From assembly GCA_937891875.1 (NCBI GenBank), contig CALATR010000081.1, forward strand, positions 1 to 27,561: a DNA stretch of 27,561 nt, read 5' to 3'. The notes beneath the pieces are model-generated. The model ran no database searches, was not told where the DNA came from, and worked only from the letters and a program-made list of their open reading frames with translations. Below, piece by piece: positions 8,974 to 18,360 of this stretch; within the stretch, counting starts at the first letter, position 1; each line of letters opens with the position of its first letter. The stretch comes from an uncultured Pseudomonadota bacterium. Its GTDB lineage: Bacteria; Myxococcota_A; UBA796; GCA-2862545. The translations under genes and the position numbers were made by a program.

Positions 8974-9633
8974 ATGCACGCCCACCAGATGCGATCGAGA
9001 ACCGGCGAGGCCCTGACCGGGCGCATCGCCGTGGGCATGGAGCGGCTGTCCGGCAACGTGACGTCGGTCCAGGGCGACCGCGTGACCCTGTTCGTGCCGG
9101 GGCGTATCCAGGCGAAGATCGGGATCGGAAGCACCCCCAGCCTGCACCTGCGGGTCGGCAACCAGCCCGAGGCCTCCTTCGCCGCCCAGCTGGTCCGCCG
9201 CTCCGACGAGGCCCAGGGAGTCACGCTGATCCTCAAGCTGGTGCGTCCCTGGGAGGTGCAGGACAAGCTCGCCAGGCTCCTCTCGAACTTCTTCGGTCGC
9301 AGGCAGCACCTGCGGATCAAGCCCGATCCGCGCCACGGACTGACCCTGAAGATCCTCACCGACACGCCGTGGACGGCCACGGTGATGGACCTGTCCGAGG
9401 GCGGCATGGCCTTCTCCGTGCAGGCCTCCTTCGAGCCCGCGGAGCTCCTCGTCGAGATGCTGCCGCTGCAGCTGCGCACCCGCGTCGCCGGTCCCTGGGA
9501 CGTGCAGGCCGCCGTGCGCGGTCGCTGGCTGCAGGGTCAGGACACCATCGGCTACGGCGTGCAGTTCCTCGCGCCGCCCATGGCCATGGTCGTGGCCGTC
9601 CGCATGATGGTGCAGAACCAGCTGGGCAGCTGA
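8974..9633 (+). CDS. PilZ domain protein (probable c-di-GMP effector)
   Basis: The 219-residue protein has an N-terminal beta-rich half and a C-terminal PilZ domain. The c-di-GMP-binding signatures are both present: R110-x3-R114 (RRQHLR) and D139-x-S141-x2-G144 (DLSEGGM). The N-terminal half resembles the YcgR-type flagellar-brake domain only loosely. ATG 8974 is chosen because GGAGGGGAG sits immediately upstream; the open frame extends back to 8881 without a better site. It is convergent with asnS (22 bp between the stops). A c-di-GMP-dependent role in motility or surface behaviour is likely for the family, but the target is unknown. Confidence 0.9.
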   Translation: MHAHQMRSRTGEALTGRIAVGMERLSGNVTSVQGDRVTLFVPGRIQAKIGIGSTPSLHLRVGNQPEASFAAQLVRRSDEAQGVTLILKLVRPWEVQDKLARLLSNFFGRRQHLRIKPDPRHGLTLKILTDTPWTATVMDLSEGGMAFSVQASFEPAELLVEMLPLQLRTRVAGPWDVQAAVRGRWLQGQDTIGYGVQFLAPPMAMVVAVRMMVQNQLGS

Positions 9634-9655
9634 CGCCTCGGACCGCGACCGGACC

Positions 9656-11023
9656 CTAGAACTCCGCGTGCCCCGGCGTCCGCGGGAAGGGCAGCACGTC
9701 GCGGATGTTCTTCATGCCGGTCAGCCACATGATCATGCGCTCGAAGCCCAGGCCGAAGCCGCCGTGGGGCGTGCCACCGAACTTGCGCAGGTCCAGGTAC
9801 CAGTCGAAGTCCTCGGGGTGCATGCCCAGCTCGGTGATCCGGCGAGCGAGCACGTCGTGGCGCTCCTCGCGCTGGCTGCCGCCGATCATCTCGCCGATGC
9901 GCGGCACCAGCAGGTCGGTCGCGGCGACGGTCTGTTCGTCGTCGTTCAGGCGCATGTAGAACGCCTTCTGGTCCTTCGGGTAGTCGGTCACGAAGACCGG
10001 GCGTCCAAAGTACTCTTCCGCCAGGAAGCGCTCGTGTTCGGCCTGCATGGAGGAGCCGAAGCCGACCGGGAACTCGAAGTCCTTGCCCGACTTCTGCAGG
10101 ATCTCCTGCGCTTCTCGGTAGGTGACCCGAGCGAAGGGGTGCTCGACTGTCTTGCGCACCGCCTCGACGACGCCCTTCTCCACGAACCGGTCGAACAGCT
10201 CCATGTCGTCCGCGCAGGCGTCGAGGGTGCTGATGGCGGTCTGGCGGACGAAGTCCTCGGCCAGGGCGACCACGTCGTCCAGATCGGCAAACGCCATCTC
10301 CGGCTCGATCATCCAGAACTCGTTCGCGTGGCGGACGGTGTTGCTGTTCTCGGCGCGGAAGGTCGGGCCGAAGGTGTACACGTCGGTGTAGGCGCTGGCG
10401 AAGCACTCGACCTGGAGCTGGCCGGAGACGGTCAGGAAGGTCGGCTTGCCGAAGAAGTGCTCGTGCTTCGCGCCGTGGGTGACGTTGAACAGCTCACCCG
10501 CGCCCTCGGCGTCCGACGCGCTGATGATGGGGGTGTGGATCCACAGGAAGCCCCGCTCGTGGAAGAAGCGGTGGATCTCCCAGGCCAGCTGGTGGCGCAC
10601 CCGGAACACCGCCTGGAACGTGTTGGTCCGGGGGCGCAGGTGGGCGATGGTGCGCAGGTGCTCCAGCGAGGTGCGCTTGCGCTGGATGGGGTAGACCGAC
10701 GGGTCGTTGTCGCCGACCACCTCGATGTCCTCGGGCTCGCAGCGGACCTCGAGCGACTGCTCCCCGCCCGGGCTCTCGACCCAGGTGCCCTTGACCCGCA
10801 CCGAGGTGTGGATGCCCAGGCGACCCTTGAGCTCCTCGTCCGGAGGCGTGGCCAGCACGACCTGCACCGTGTGGGGGGTCGATCCGTCGAAGACATGGAG
10901 GAAGCTCACGTTCTTCGAGAACCTCGAGGTCTTGATCCAGCCTTCGACCAGCGCTTCCTGGCCAGGCTGGGCGTTGGCGAGCTGCACTCGGATGGGGGTG
11001 CGTCGACCGGCGCCGTGACCCAT
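9656..11023 (-). CDS. asnS: Asparagine--tRNA ligase
   Basis: The 455-residue cytoplasmic class II aminoacyl-tRNA synthetase charges tRNA-Asn with asparagine. The N-terminal OB-fold anticodon-binding domain (about residues 15-110) holds the EGWIKTSR strand. Motif 2 is FRAENSNTVRHANEFWMIEPEMAF-like and motif 3 is GGFGLGFERMIMWLTG-like; the RAENSNT and EPE signatures favour AsnS over AspS or a non-discriminating enzyme. Length matches the usual 455-470. The ATG at 11023 has GGAGGT upstream; the frame stays open further 5' but reads through the promoter region. It is divergent from the small gene at 11085 with 61 bp between the starts. AsnS presence suggests direct charging of tRNA-Asn in this organism. 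Confidence 0.96.
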   Translation of the reverse strand: MGHGAGRRTPIRVQLANAQPGQEALVEGWIKTSRFSKNVSFLHVFDGSTPHTVQVVLATPPDEELKGRLGIHTSVRVKGTWVESPGGEQSLEVRCEPEDIEVVGDNDPSVYPIQRKRTSLEHLRTIAHLRPRTNTFQAVFRVRHQLAWEIHRFFHERGFLWIHTPIISASDAEGAGELFNVTHGAKHEHFFGKPTFLTVSGQLQVECFASAYTDVYTFGPTFRAENSNTVRHANEFWMIEPEMAFADLDDVVALAEDFVRQTAISTLDACADDMELFDRFVEKGVVEAVRKTVEHPFARVTYREAQEILQKSGKDFEFPVGFGSSMQAEHERFLAEEYFGRPVFVTDYPKDQKAFYMRLNDDEQTVAATDLLVPRIGEMIGGSQREERHDVLARRITELGMHPEDFDWYLDLRKFGGTPHGGFGLGFERMIMWLTGMKNIRDVLPFPRTPGHAEF

Positions 11024-11084
11024 GGTCACCTCCTCGGGTCGCATCCCTATCGTCGCGTCGGGGTCGGGCAAGTTACCGAGCCAC

Positions 11085-11420
11085 ATGGAGTTCTGCAGCC
11101 CCTTCGACGCGGCCCTCGCTGCCGCCGGTCCACCCGCCGTCTTCCTGCCTGACCGGGAGGGCCTGCTCCGCTTCGATGCGGAGTGGACCCGCGACGCCTG
11201 GGGCCGCAACCCCGGCCCGCACGCGCCCGGCGCTCGCTGGACCCTGCTGCGGGATCACGACACCGGCTTTGTCATGCTCGCGCTGGTCACCTCCCCCACC
11301 CTGCTCCCCGAGCCCGACGGTCACCACCGCATGGACGTGCGCAGCTTCGACTCGGCCGAGGACGCGACCGCCGCCCGGGCGACCTACGGCGAGCCACCGA
11401 TCTGCACGGAGGCCTGGTGA
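11085..11420 (+). CDS. Hypothetical protein, 111 residues, coupled to the next gene
   Basis: The open frame from ATG 11085 encodes 111 residues with no signal peptide or membrane segment, and no family I recognise. Visible features are an N-terminal FCSPFDAAL segment and a C-terminal MDVRSFDSAEDATAARATYG stretch suggestive of a small alpha/beta fold. Codon use is as G+C-rich at third positions as its neighbours. The stop overlaps the GTG of the next gene in GTGA, which supports real expression and coupling to it. The sequence before the ATG has no strong ribosome site (only a weak CGAG), so the start is less certain than the frame. Confidence 0.7.
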   Translation: MEFCSPFDAALAAAGPPAVFLPDREGLLRFDAEWTRDAWGRNPGPHAPGARWTLLRDHDTGFVMLALVTSPTLLPEPDGHHRMDVRSFDSAEDATAARATYGEPPICTEAW

Positions 11421-12319
11421 TCCTCGCCCTGCTGCTCGCGCTCTGGGTCCCGGCATTCGGCCAGGACGACGCCACGGCGGACACCGACACGCCGTCGGAG
11501 TCGGACGTCGACATCGCCCCCGAGGACATCATCGACCCGGAGCAGACCCTGGACGCCCCCGAGGTCCCGGCGGAGGAGGTGCAGACCGAGGCCGACGACG
11601 CGGACGATGCCCCGGACATCGTCGTCTACGGCGAGCACCTGGTGGAGAAGGCCCGCCAGGCGGTGGAGCGCGACCTCATCGAGCAGGGCTACGACGACGT
11701 CATCCGCAAGGACGGCTACACGCTCTACCGCCACTCCAGCGCCTGGAAGGGCGAGGTCCAGGTCCACGACGACGGCTGGATCCGCATGAAGCGCCAGCCG
11801 GTGCAGTTCAAGCCCCCCGAGGGCAGCCCGCTGGGGTGGGCCACCTGCATCGCGGTGCCGTTCTGCGTGCGCCAGGGCGGCCAGACCGTCTCCAAGAAGA
11901 AGCACATGGCCCAGCGCCGCCGCGCCCTGACCGAGCTCGAGCCCCTGGCCCGGCAGTACGGCGATCGGGTCGCAGACCTGCACGTGGACCGCCGCCTGGA
12001 CGACCTCCCCGACCGGCTCGAGGCCCTGTGGAACGACGGCGTGCCCCTGGAGGAAGGTGCGGACCCCCTGCCCACGGTGAAGCAGCGCAAGCAGGCCCTG
12101 CTCGCCTACTGGGAGAGCCGGACCGAGACCGTGTGGGGTCGCCGGGTCCGCGCCGCGGTGGAGCTGTTCATCCGCGGCGAGGTCCAGCAGTCGCCCTTCC
12201 CGTTCACCCCCGACGAGATCGAGACGTTCAACCTCGATCGTCACACGGACACGGTCCTTGACCTGGACCGCTCGATGGACGACATCCTGACCGACCTGGA
12301 CGCCCGGGCCGGGCTGTAG
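11417..12319 (+). CDS. Secreted or periplasmic protein of unknown function with a VVYGE-type domain
   Basis: The 300-residue protein begins with a short signal peptide (about residues 1-16, ending in AFG) and then an acidic Asp/Glu/Thr-rich linker to about residue 68. The middle domain runs from DIVVYGEHL through an EQGYDDVIRKDGYTLYRH segment to DDGWIRMKRQPVQF; similar arrangements occur in exported proteins of myxobacteria, but I know of no assigned function. The C-terminal part is helical and charged (ALLAYWESRTETVWG). The GTG start lies in a GTGA overlap with the preceding gene and has GGAGG just upstream. It is convergent with the DUF547 gene (9 bp between). Two cysteines (ATCIAVPFCV) could form a disulfide. 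Confidence 0.82.
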   Translation: MILALLLALWVPAFGQDDATADTDTPSESDVDIAPEDIIDPEQTLDAPEVPAEEVQTEADDADDAPDIVVYGEHLVEKARQAVERDLIEQGYDDVIRKDGYTLYRHSSAWKGEVQVHDDGWIRMKRQPVQFKPPEGSPLGWATCIAVPFCVRQGGQTVSKKKHMAQRRRALTELEPLARQYGDRVADLHVDRRLDDLPDRLEALWNDGVPLEEGADPLPTVKQRKQALLAYWESRTETVWGRRVRAAVELFIRGEVQQSPFPFTPDEIETFNLDRHTDTVLDLDRSMDDILTDLDARAGL

Positions 12320-12328
12320 CCGCCGACG

Positions 12329-13117
12329 CTACTCCGCCTGGTTCAGGGACCAGTCGTACTCGTTCCAGTCCAGGTTGTACGCGCCCGCAGTCAGTCGGGT
12401 TGCCACGTTCTTGTCGGCGTAGCGAGCCAGGAACCACAAGGCGCGGGTCTGGGCCTCGTTCGCGCCGGGGATGGCGTCCTGGCGGTAGCCCTCGAAGTCG
12501 CCCGGGTACCACTGGAAGATCTTGGAGAGGTAGAGCGTGTCGCCGCGGATGTCGTAGGCGTTCGTGCGCACCCAGCGGGCGGCGGCCGCGTCCAGCTGGG
12601 CGTCGAGGTGGTCGGGCACCAGCGGGCGGGGCGGCAGGGGCGGGCAGCCGACCGAGGCGCAGTTGACCACGGCGTGAACGCGTCCATCGGTGAGCGGTCG
12701 CGCCTTCTCGTTCTCCATCTGGTCCAGCGTCACCAGCTGGCCACCCACCTTGAACCGGCGGGCCTTCCACACCTCGCCGCCGTCCAGGTCCCGGATGCTC
12801 GCGATGCTGGGGTTGTCGACGATGAGCGAGAGCGTCACCGCGTTGTAGGCGTTGACCCAGAACGCGAGCTGCTCGGGCTTGCTCATGCCGTGCACCCGCA
12901 CGTCGGCGAGCCCGTCCACGTACGCGTCCAGCGCCTTCTCACGCTCCCGGAGCAGAGCGTAGCGCACCCGGCCGTCGGAGCTCACCGCCCCGTCGAGCAC
13001 CTTCGCGAACGCCGCGTGGGAGTGGTCGAACGAGGCCACCGCATCGGCCGATCGGGCCGAAGGAGCGGTCGAAGCAGGTGTTCCGGCGCAAGCAGCAAGC
13101 GCGAGGGCAAGGACCAT
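12329..13117 (-). CDS. DUF547 family lipoprotein
   Basis: The 262-residue protein has a short signal peptide with lipobox LAAC and then a DUF547 domain. Diagnostic segments are the Arg-Tyr-x-x-Leu start (RVRYALL), LAFWVNAYNAVTLSLIV, a SIRDLD strand, VTLDQMEN, and VHAVVNCASVGCPPL. DUF547 members are widespread in bacteria and of unknown biochemical function; a papain-like relation has been proposed for the fold, which I cannot confirm. ATG 13117 is chosen because GGAGGT lies six bases upstream; a start 17 codons earlier would put a poor N-terminus before the lipobox. It follows the large secreted gene at 13189-15582 on the same strand by 71 bp, so cotranscription is possible. Confidence 0.87.
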   Translation of the reverse strand: MVLALALAACAGTPASTAPSARSADAVASFDHSHAAFAKVLDGAVSSDGRVRYALLREREKALDAYVDGLADVRVHGMSKPEQLAFWVNAYNAVTLSLIVDNPSIASIRDLDGGEVWKARRFKVGGQLVTLDQMENEKARPLTDGRVHAVVNCASVGCPPLPPRPLVPDHLDAQLDAAAARWVRTNAYDIRGDTLYLSKIFQWYPGDFEGYRQDAIPGANEAQTRALWFLARYADKNVATRLTAGAYNLDWNEYDWSLNQAE

Positions 13118-13188
13118 GGAGGCACCTCCGTGTACCTTCAGATGCCTCGACCCCTGCAGCGGCTTCATTCGTCCCTGCCTCTACCGTC

Positions 13189-15582
13189 CTACTCGGCCTT
13201 CGGGGCCGGGAGCGGGCGGAGCAGACCGAGGGTGCCGACCGGCACGGGGGGCATGCGGCGGCTGAGGTCCTGCAGGGCGTTGGTCGTGCCCTGAGCGTCG
13301 CCGCGGTACGCAGCGGCGATGGCGTCGGTCGTGGGACAGGGACTCACGCCCTCGGGCATGCCCTGGACACCCTCGACCATCGCGTCGGCCTCCGCGGTCT
13401 TCCCGGCCACGTAGAGCAGCGCGGCCGCGTCGCAGCGTGCGTCGACCGACCCGAAGCCACGCTCGAAGGTGTCGCGCGCCAGGGCGTCGGCCTTGGCCTG
13501 CACCTTGGACATCGCGGCCTGATCCCCGCGGCGCTTGGCCTCCAGGCCGTACACGATCCAGCCGGAGGCGACGCCGGGACGCTCGGTGACCACGCGATCG
13601 AGGAAGGTCTTCACCTTGTCCTCGCTCCGGGTGCGCGCCATGGCGACGCCGGTGAGCACGGTCTCCACGTTCAGGCCCGGCAGGCTGTGCAGACGCTCCA
13701 GGTTGGCGTCCAGCAGGCGCTCGCTGCCCCCTCGCGACACGACGGCTCCGTGGATCGAGTGCCCGATCGCGGTGCCGCGTGCGCCGACGTCGAGGGCCTG
13801 CAGCGCCGGACCCCGCGCGCGGCTGGACTGGCCGCGCTGGAGGCGGGACAAGGCGAGCGCGCCGGCCAGGCTCTGGTCCAGGTCCATGTGGTCGGCGTAG
13901 AGCTGCTCGACTTCCTTGTGGGCCCCGCGGGCGAGCGCGGCGTTCGCCTGCAGGCCGCGCGCCGAGTAGCAGTCGTGGGACTGGGCCTTGGTGATCGTGC
14001 CCTCGGGGACTTCGCGCCCCTGCTGCACGTCCAGGCGGATCTCCAGGCTCTGCGCAGCCCACGGCTCGTACAGCTCGGCGCTGTGCTTGGCCGCCTCGTA
14101 GGCATCATCGGTGCGACCGAGGAGCATGGCCTTCCACGAGAAGTCATGGAAGTAGCTGCAGTCTTCGGGAGCGAGGTCCTTGGCCCGGTCGTACAGGTCG
14201 ATCGCCTCGGCGTAGCGGCCATTCTTCCAGAGCACGTCGGCGTAGTCGGCAAGACGCTGGGCCTCCTTGGGGTCGGCGCCATCGCTGGTGCCGCCGCCTT
14301 CCGCCTCCGAGTCGGCCTCGACCGTCTGCGGGGCGGCCCCGTTGTCGAGGCGGGAGATCACCCGGTCGGCCTTGGGCTCGACGCAGGTGGACGGCTCGAT
14401 TCCCACGGCGGCAACGCCGAAGTAGCGCACCCCGTCGCGGGACTGGAAGCTGGCCTCGCGGAGCGTCGGCTCGCCGCTGCAGACCGGCCCCTCGCTCATC
14501 GCGACCGCAGTCTCCGGAGCGAGCGGCGCGAGCAGGCTTGCCGACTTGTCCTTCTTGTCGAACTGCTTCTTCGCATCCTCGATCATCTTGGTGCCGGAGT
14601 CCGTCCAGGACGCCTTCTCCACCTTCGCGACGGCGATGCGGTTGGTCGACGGGTCCACGGCGATCGACACGTCGATGAGGTCGTCGAAGCCGATGCTGCC
14701 GGCGACAGCGATGTCATCGGCGGGGTTCTCGGCGATGGCCCGCTCCACCGGTCGGTCGGACACGAGGAAGGTCGTGCCGTCGGTGAGCTGCACCCCGCCG
14801 ATCTCGAAGGACCCGGCGGTGTAGAACGAGGGCCCGCGGAGCGACTTGAACGGCAGGTCCAGCAGCGGCTCGGACACCCGGCTGGACCGGTTGGTCTGCA
14901 CCATGACATTGCCGTCCTGGCCGAGCACCTTGCCGGGAAGGACCAGCGCCGCCCCGACCTCACCGTACAGGCGGCCCTCGTCGAAGACGAAGCTGCCCAC
15001 GTTGCGCACGCCCTGGATCGGCTCGCCCACCTGCTTCAGCAGCGCCTCACCCTGATCGGCGGACACGAAGGCGACCGTGCCCTCATCCGCGAGCATGGCG
15101 ACCGCAGCCTCCGACAGCGAGAGCACGGACAGCGCGTTGTCGGTCGGGTTGACCTCGCAGTGCCAGTCCCGGATGACGATGGTGCCGTCGGGCCCCTTCA
15201 GCCGAAGCTCGGGGATGGAGGCGCCCTTCGTGGTCAGCTTGATCGACGACTTGAACGCTCCCTGGCCCTTGCGGCCCAGCGTGAACTCCTCGATGGTGCC
15301 GCCGAGGGCCTTGACCACGGGCTCCGTGCAGGCGTTCGGACCCACCGCCATGCGCATGGTCATCAGGAACTCGTCCGGCTCGTCCTTCTCCTTGCCCTGG
15401 GCGAGCACGGCAGGCCGGCCCGACGTGTCCGCGCCACGCAGCAGCGGCACCTTGCCCGAGCCCTCGATCTCCACGGCGCTGGCGCCATCCGCGAAGAACG
15501 CGAACGGGTCCTTGCCGGCGTGGGCGGGGGCGGCGGCGGCGACGCCGAGGGTGAGCAGGACGAGGACGGAAGGGCAGCGCAT
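13189..15582 (-). CDS. Large secreted protein with C-terminal TPR-like helices, function unknown
   Basis: The 797-residue protein starts with a signal peptide (about residues 1-22, AHA cleavage). Residues about 25-390 are beta-rich with several Gly/Asp turns; the segment around AGSFEIGG-VQLTDGTTFLVSD resembles a retropepsin-like fold but lacks a convincing DTG/DSG motif, so I do not call it a protease. After an acidic, low-complexity linker (about 400-425) come helical repeats with TPR character: YADVLWKNGRYAEAIDLYDRAKDLAPED, and further degenerate repeats to the end. ATG 15582 has AGGAG upstream and is divergent from enolase. The protein would sit in the periplasm or outside the cell. It may be a scaffold for the DUF547 lipoprotein encoded next on this strand, which is inference only. 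Confidence 0.85.
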   Translation of the reverse strand: MRCPSVLVLLTLGVAAAAPAHAGKDPFAFFADGASAVEIEGSGKVPLLRGADTSGRPAVLAQGKEKDEPDEFLMTMRMAVGPNACTEPVVKALGGTIEEFTLGRKGQGAFKSSIKLTTKGASIPELRLKGPDGTIVIRDWHCEVNPTDNALSVLSLSEAAVAMLADEGTVAFVSADQGEALLKQVGEPIQGVRNVGSFVFDEGRLYGEVGAALVLPGKVLGQDGNVMVQTNRSSRVSEPLLDLPFKSLRGPSFYTAGSFEIGGVQLTDGTTFLVSDRPVERAIAENPADDIAVAGSIGFDDLIDVSIAVDPSTNRIAVAKVEKASWTDSGTKMIEDAKKQFDKKDKSASLLAPLAPETAVAMSEGPVCSGEPTLREASFQSRDGVRYFGVAAVGIEPSTCVEPKADRVISRLDNGAAPQTVEADSEAEGGGTSDGADPKEAQRLADYADVLWKNGRYAEAIDLYDRAKDLAPEDCSYFHDFSWKAMLLGRTDDAYEAAKHSAELYEPWAAQSLEIRLDVQQGREVPEGTITKAQSHDCYSARGLQANAALARGAHKEVEQLYADHMDLDQSLAGALALSRLQRGQSSRARGPALQALDVGARGTAIGHSIHGAVVSRGGSERLLDANLERLHSLPGLNVETVLTGVAMARTRSEDKVKTFLDRVVTERPGVASGWIVYGLEAKRRGDQAAMSKVQAKADALARDTFERGFGSVDARCDAAALLYVAGKTAEADAMVEGVQGMPEGVSPCPTTDAIAAAYRGDAQGTTNALQDLSRRMPPVPVGTLGLLRPLPAPKAE

Positions 15583-15694
15583 GGAGGCTCCTGCAGGGAA
15601 ATGACCGCTCCGGCCGTCAGGGTGAGCGATCCGCCCCGCCCGTTAACGTGCCCAGGGCGTTACGCCCCCCTCCACTCAAGGCATGGAGGGCTGC

Positions 15695-16981
<1,287 letters not shown>

Positions 16982-16985
16982 TCCC

Positions 16986-17079
16986 CGGTCCGGCGTGACG
17001 TCGCGTGGCTTCCGGCAAGGGAGTGGCGGGTTCGGTCCGGCGTGACGTCGCGTAGCTGCGGGCGAGGGAGTGGCGGGTT
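16986..17079 (+). repeat. Two 47-bp tandem units of element A
   Basis: Units 16986-17032 and 17033-17079 both start CGGTCCGGCGTGACGTCGCGT and end GGGAGTGGCGGGTT, with four mismatches in the middle. The next four bases (CGGT at 17080) start a third unit that passes straight into the 7-mers. Confidence 0.92.
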
Positions 17080-17081
17080 CG

Positions 17082-17103
17082 GTCTCCAGTCTCCAGTCTC
17101 CAG
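17082..17103 (+). repeat. Left 7-mer array of element A, (GTCTCCA)3
   Basis: Three perfect copies of GTCTCCA plus one base. It is the reverse complement of the TGGAGAC array at 17246-17273, so the two arms can pair over about 22 bp across a 142-nt core. Confidence 0.92.
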
Positions 17104-17245
17104 CTTCGGCCGGCCCGGGAGCGGTCGGCACGGGAATGCTCGGCCGCAATCCAAGCGACTCTGGGATTCGAAGGGGACCCTGCCCGCGGTGGCTTCGTCC
17201 CTGGGCTGCACCACATCGCACGGAGATGGTCCGCTGCCGTGGGAC

Positions 17246-17273
17246 TGGAGACTGGAGACTGGAGACTGGAGAC
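17246..17273 (+). repeat. Right 7-mer array of element A, (TGGAGAC)4
   Basis: Four perfect copies of TGGAGAC, inverted relative to the left array. More copies, one a CGGAGAC variant, lie at 17319-17340 between the two 50-bp direct repeats. Confidence 0.92.
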
Positions 17274-17387
17274 CGGGCGGAGGCATCCCCTGCCGGCAGC
17301 AACGCGACTCCCGCCAGACTGGAGACTGGAGACCGGAGACCGGGCGGAGGCATCCCCTGCCGGCAGCAACGCGACTCCCGCCAGACT
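17271..17387 (+). repeat. 50-bp perfect direct repeat pair of element A
   Basis: Positions 17271-17320 and 17338-17387 are identical over 50 bases (both start GACCGGGCGGAGGCATCC and end CCCGCCAGACT), with period 67. Perfect identity against 43/47 for the left units suggests this duplication is more recent. Confidence 0.92.
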
Positions 17388-17405
17388 CCAGCGCCCCCGA
17401 GCGTG

Positions 17406-17411
17406 ACATAC
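17406..17411 (+). promoter_or_regulatory. Possible -10 element for a leaderless SBF transporter transcript
   Basis: CATACT lies seven bases before the GTG at 17419. There is no ribosome-binding site between, so a transcript starting at or next to the GTG would be leaderless. No good -35 is visible, and the assignment is weak. Confidence 0.25.
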
Positions 17412-17418
17412 TCCCGCC

Positions 17419-18360
17419 GTGCCGCCGATCGACCAGGTAGAGCTCGCGTTCAACCCCACCACGTTGATGATCCTCAACGTGGTGCTCGGCTTCGTGCTCT
17501 TCGGCGTGGCCCTCGACCTGCGGGTCACCCACTTCGTCGATCTGGTGAAGGACCCCAAGGCCCCGCTGGTGGGTCTGGTCGCCCAGTTCCTGCTCCTGCC
17601 CGCGCTCGCCTTCGGGCTCGTGAGCCTGCTGCCGATCGCCCCCAGCGTGAAGCTCGGCGTGCTGCTGGTCGCCGCGTGTCCGGGCGGCAACGTCAGCAAC
17701 TTCCTGACCCACCTCGCCAAGGGCAACACCGCGGTGAGCGTCGGCATGACGCTGATCTCGACCTGCGCGGCGCTGGTGACGACCCCGCTGAACCTGGCGT
17801 TCTGGGGCGGCATGAACCCGGAGACCGCCGCCCTGTTGAAGAGCTTCTCCCTCGATCCTCTGCAGATGCTGTTCACGGTCGGCGTGCTGCTCGGCGTGCC
17901 CCTGGCCTCGGGCATGGCGCTGGCGCACTACGCGCCGAAGCTGGCCGCCTCCCTGCGCATCCCGCTGAAGTGGCTCTCGATCGTCTTCTTCGCGGTCTTC
18001 GTCGGGCTCGCCTTCCGCGCGAACTTCACCCACTTCCTCAACCACGTCGGCACCGTCTTCGTGCCCGTGCTGCTGCTGAACGCTGGCGCGCTCGCCCTGG
18101 GCTGGGGCGCGGCCCGGCTGGTCGGACTGCCCCAGGCGGACCGGCGCGCGGTGTCCATCGAGGTCGGCATCCAGAACAGCGGGCTCGGCCTGATCCTGGT
18201 GTTCAACTTCTTCAGCGGGCTGGGCGGCATGGCGGTCGTCGCCGCGTGGTGGGGCCTGTGGCACATCATCGCCGGCATGACCCTCGCCGGGCTGTGGTCG
18301 TGGTTCCCGCCGACCGACGGCTCGCTGCCCGATCCCGCTCGCGAGGCGGAGCTGCCGTGA
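17419..18360 (+). CDS. Bile acid:sodium symporter (SBF/BASS) family transporter
   Basis: The 313-residue integral membrane protein has about nine to ten hydrophobic segments. It shows family signatures: the FNPTTLMILNVVLGFVLFGVALDL start, CPGGNVSNFLTHLAKGN (the first broken-helix crossing) and EVGIQNSGLGLIL (the second, with the conserved Glu and Gln-Asn). The family moves organic anions such as bile acids, pantoate or pyruvate with sodium; the substrate here cannot be told. The GTG at 17419 has no ribosome-binding site; a downstream ATG at 17467 would remove part of the first helix, so 17419 is preferred. Its stop overlaps the GTG of the lipoprotein gene, the first in a tight four-gene operon. 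Confidence 0.9.
   Translation: MPPIDQVELAFNPTTLMILNVVLGFVLFGVALDLRVTHFVDLVKDPKAPLVGLVAQFLLLPALAFGLVSLLPIAPSVKLGVLLVAACPGGNVSNFLTHLAKGNTAVSVGMTLISTCAALVTTPLNLAFWGGMNPETAALLKSFSLDPLQMLFTVGVLLGVPLASGMALAHYAPKLAASLRIPLKWLSIVFFAVFVGLAFRANFTHFLNHVGTVFVPVLLLNAGALALGWGAARLVGLPQADRRAVSIEVGIQNSGLGLILVFNFFSGLGGMAVVAAWWGLWHIIAGMTLAGLWSWFPPTDGSLPDPAREAELP

Larger units (their letters stand above)
16982..17418 (+). repeat. Intergenic mosaic repeat element A (whole gap eno to SBF transporter)
   Basis: This 437-bp gap holds no gene. From left to right: two 47-bp tandem units (16986-17032, 17033-17079, 43/47 identical by eye); three GTCTCCA 7-mers (17082-17102); a 142-nt unique core (17104-17245); four inverted TGGAGAC 7-mers (17246-17273); then a 50-bp segment present twice without change (17271-17320 and 17338-17387, period 67) with further 7-mers between. 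The 50-bp segment, read on the other strand, resembles the 47-bp unit (shared GTCGCGT...GCT...GGCA-GGGGA pieces). The element is thus a large imperfect inverted repeat. Open frames over it reflect 7-bp periodicity and are not genes. The same architecture recurs at 23797-24229 and from 27425. Confidence 0.9.

Noticed and set aside
13664..14900. Retropepsin-like protease in the 13189-15582 protein
   Set aside because: The beta-rich part lacks a convincing DTG/DSG active-site motif.
16986..17388. Insertion sequence or transposon remnant
   Set aside because: No transposase fragment and no target-site duplication seen; MITE-like origin remains possible but is not shown.
16982..17440. Open frames across repeat A giving SLQSPVSS- or LETGDWR-type peptides
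   Set aside because: The 7-bp period reads through all three frames and keeps stops away; no ribosome site or family match.
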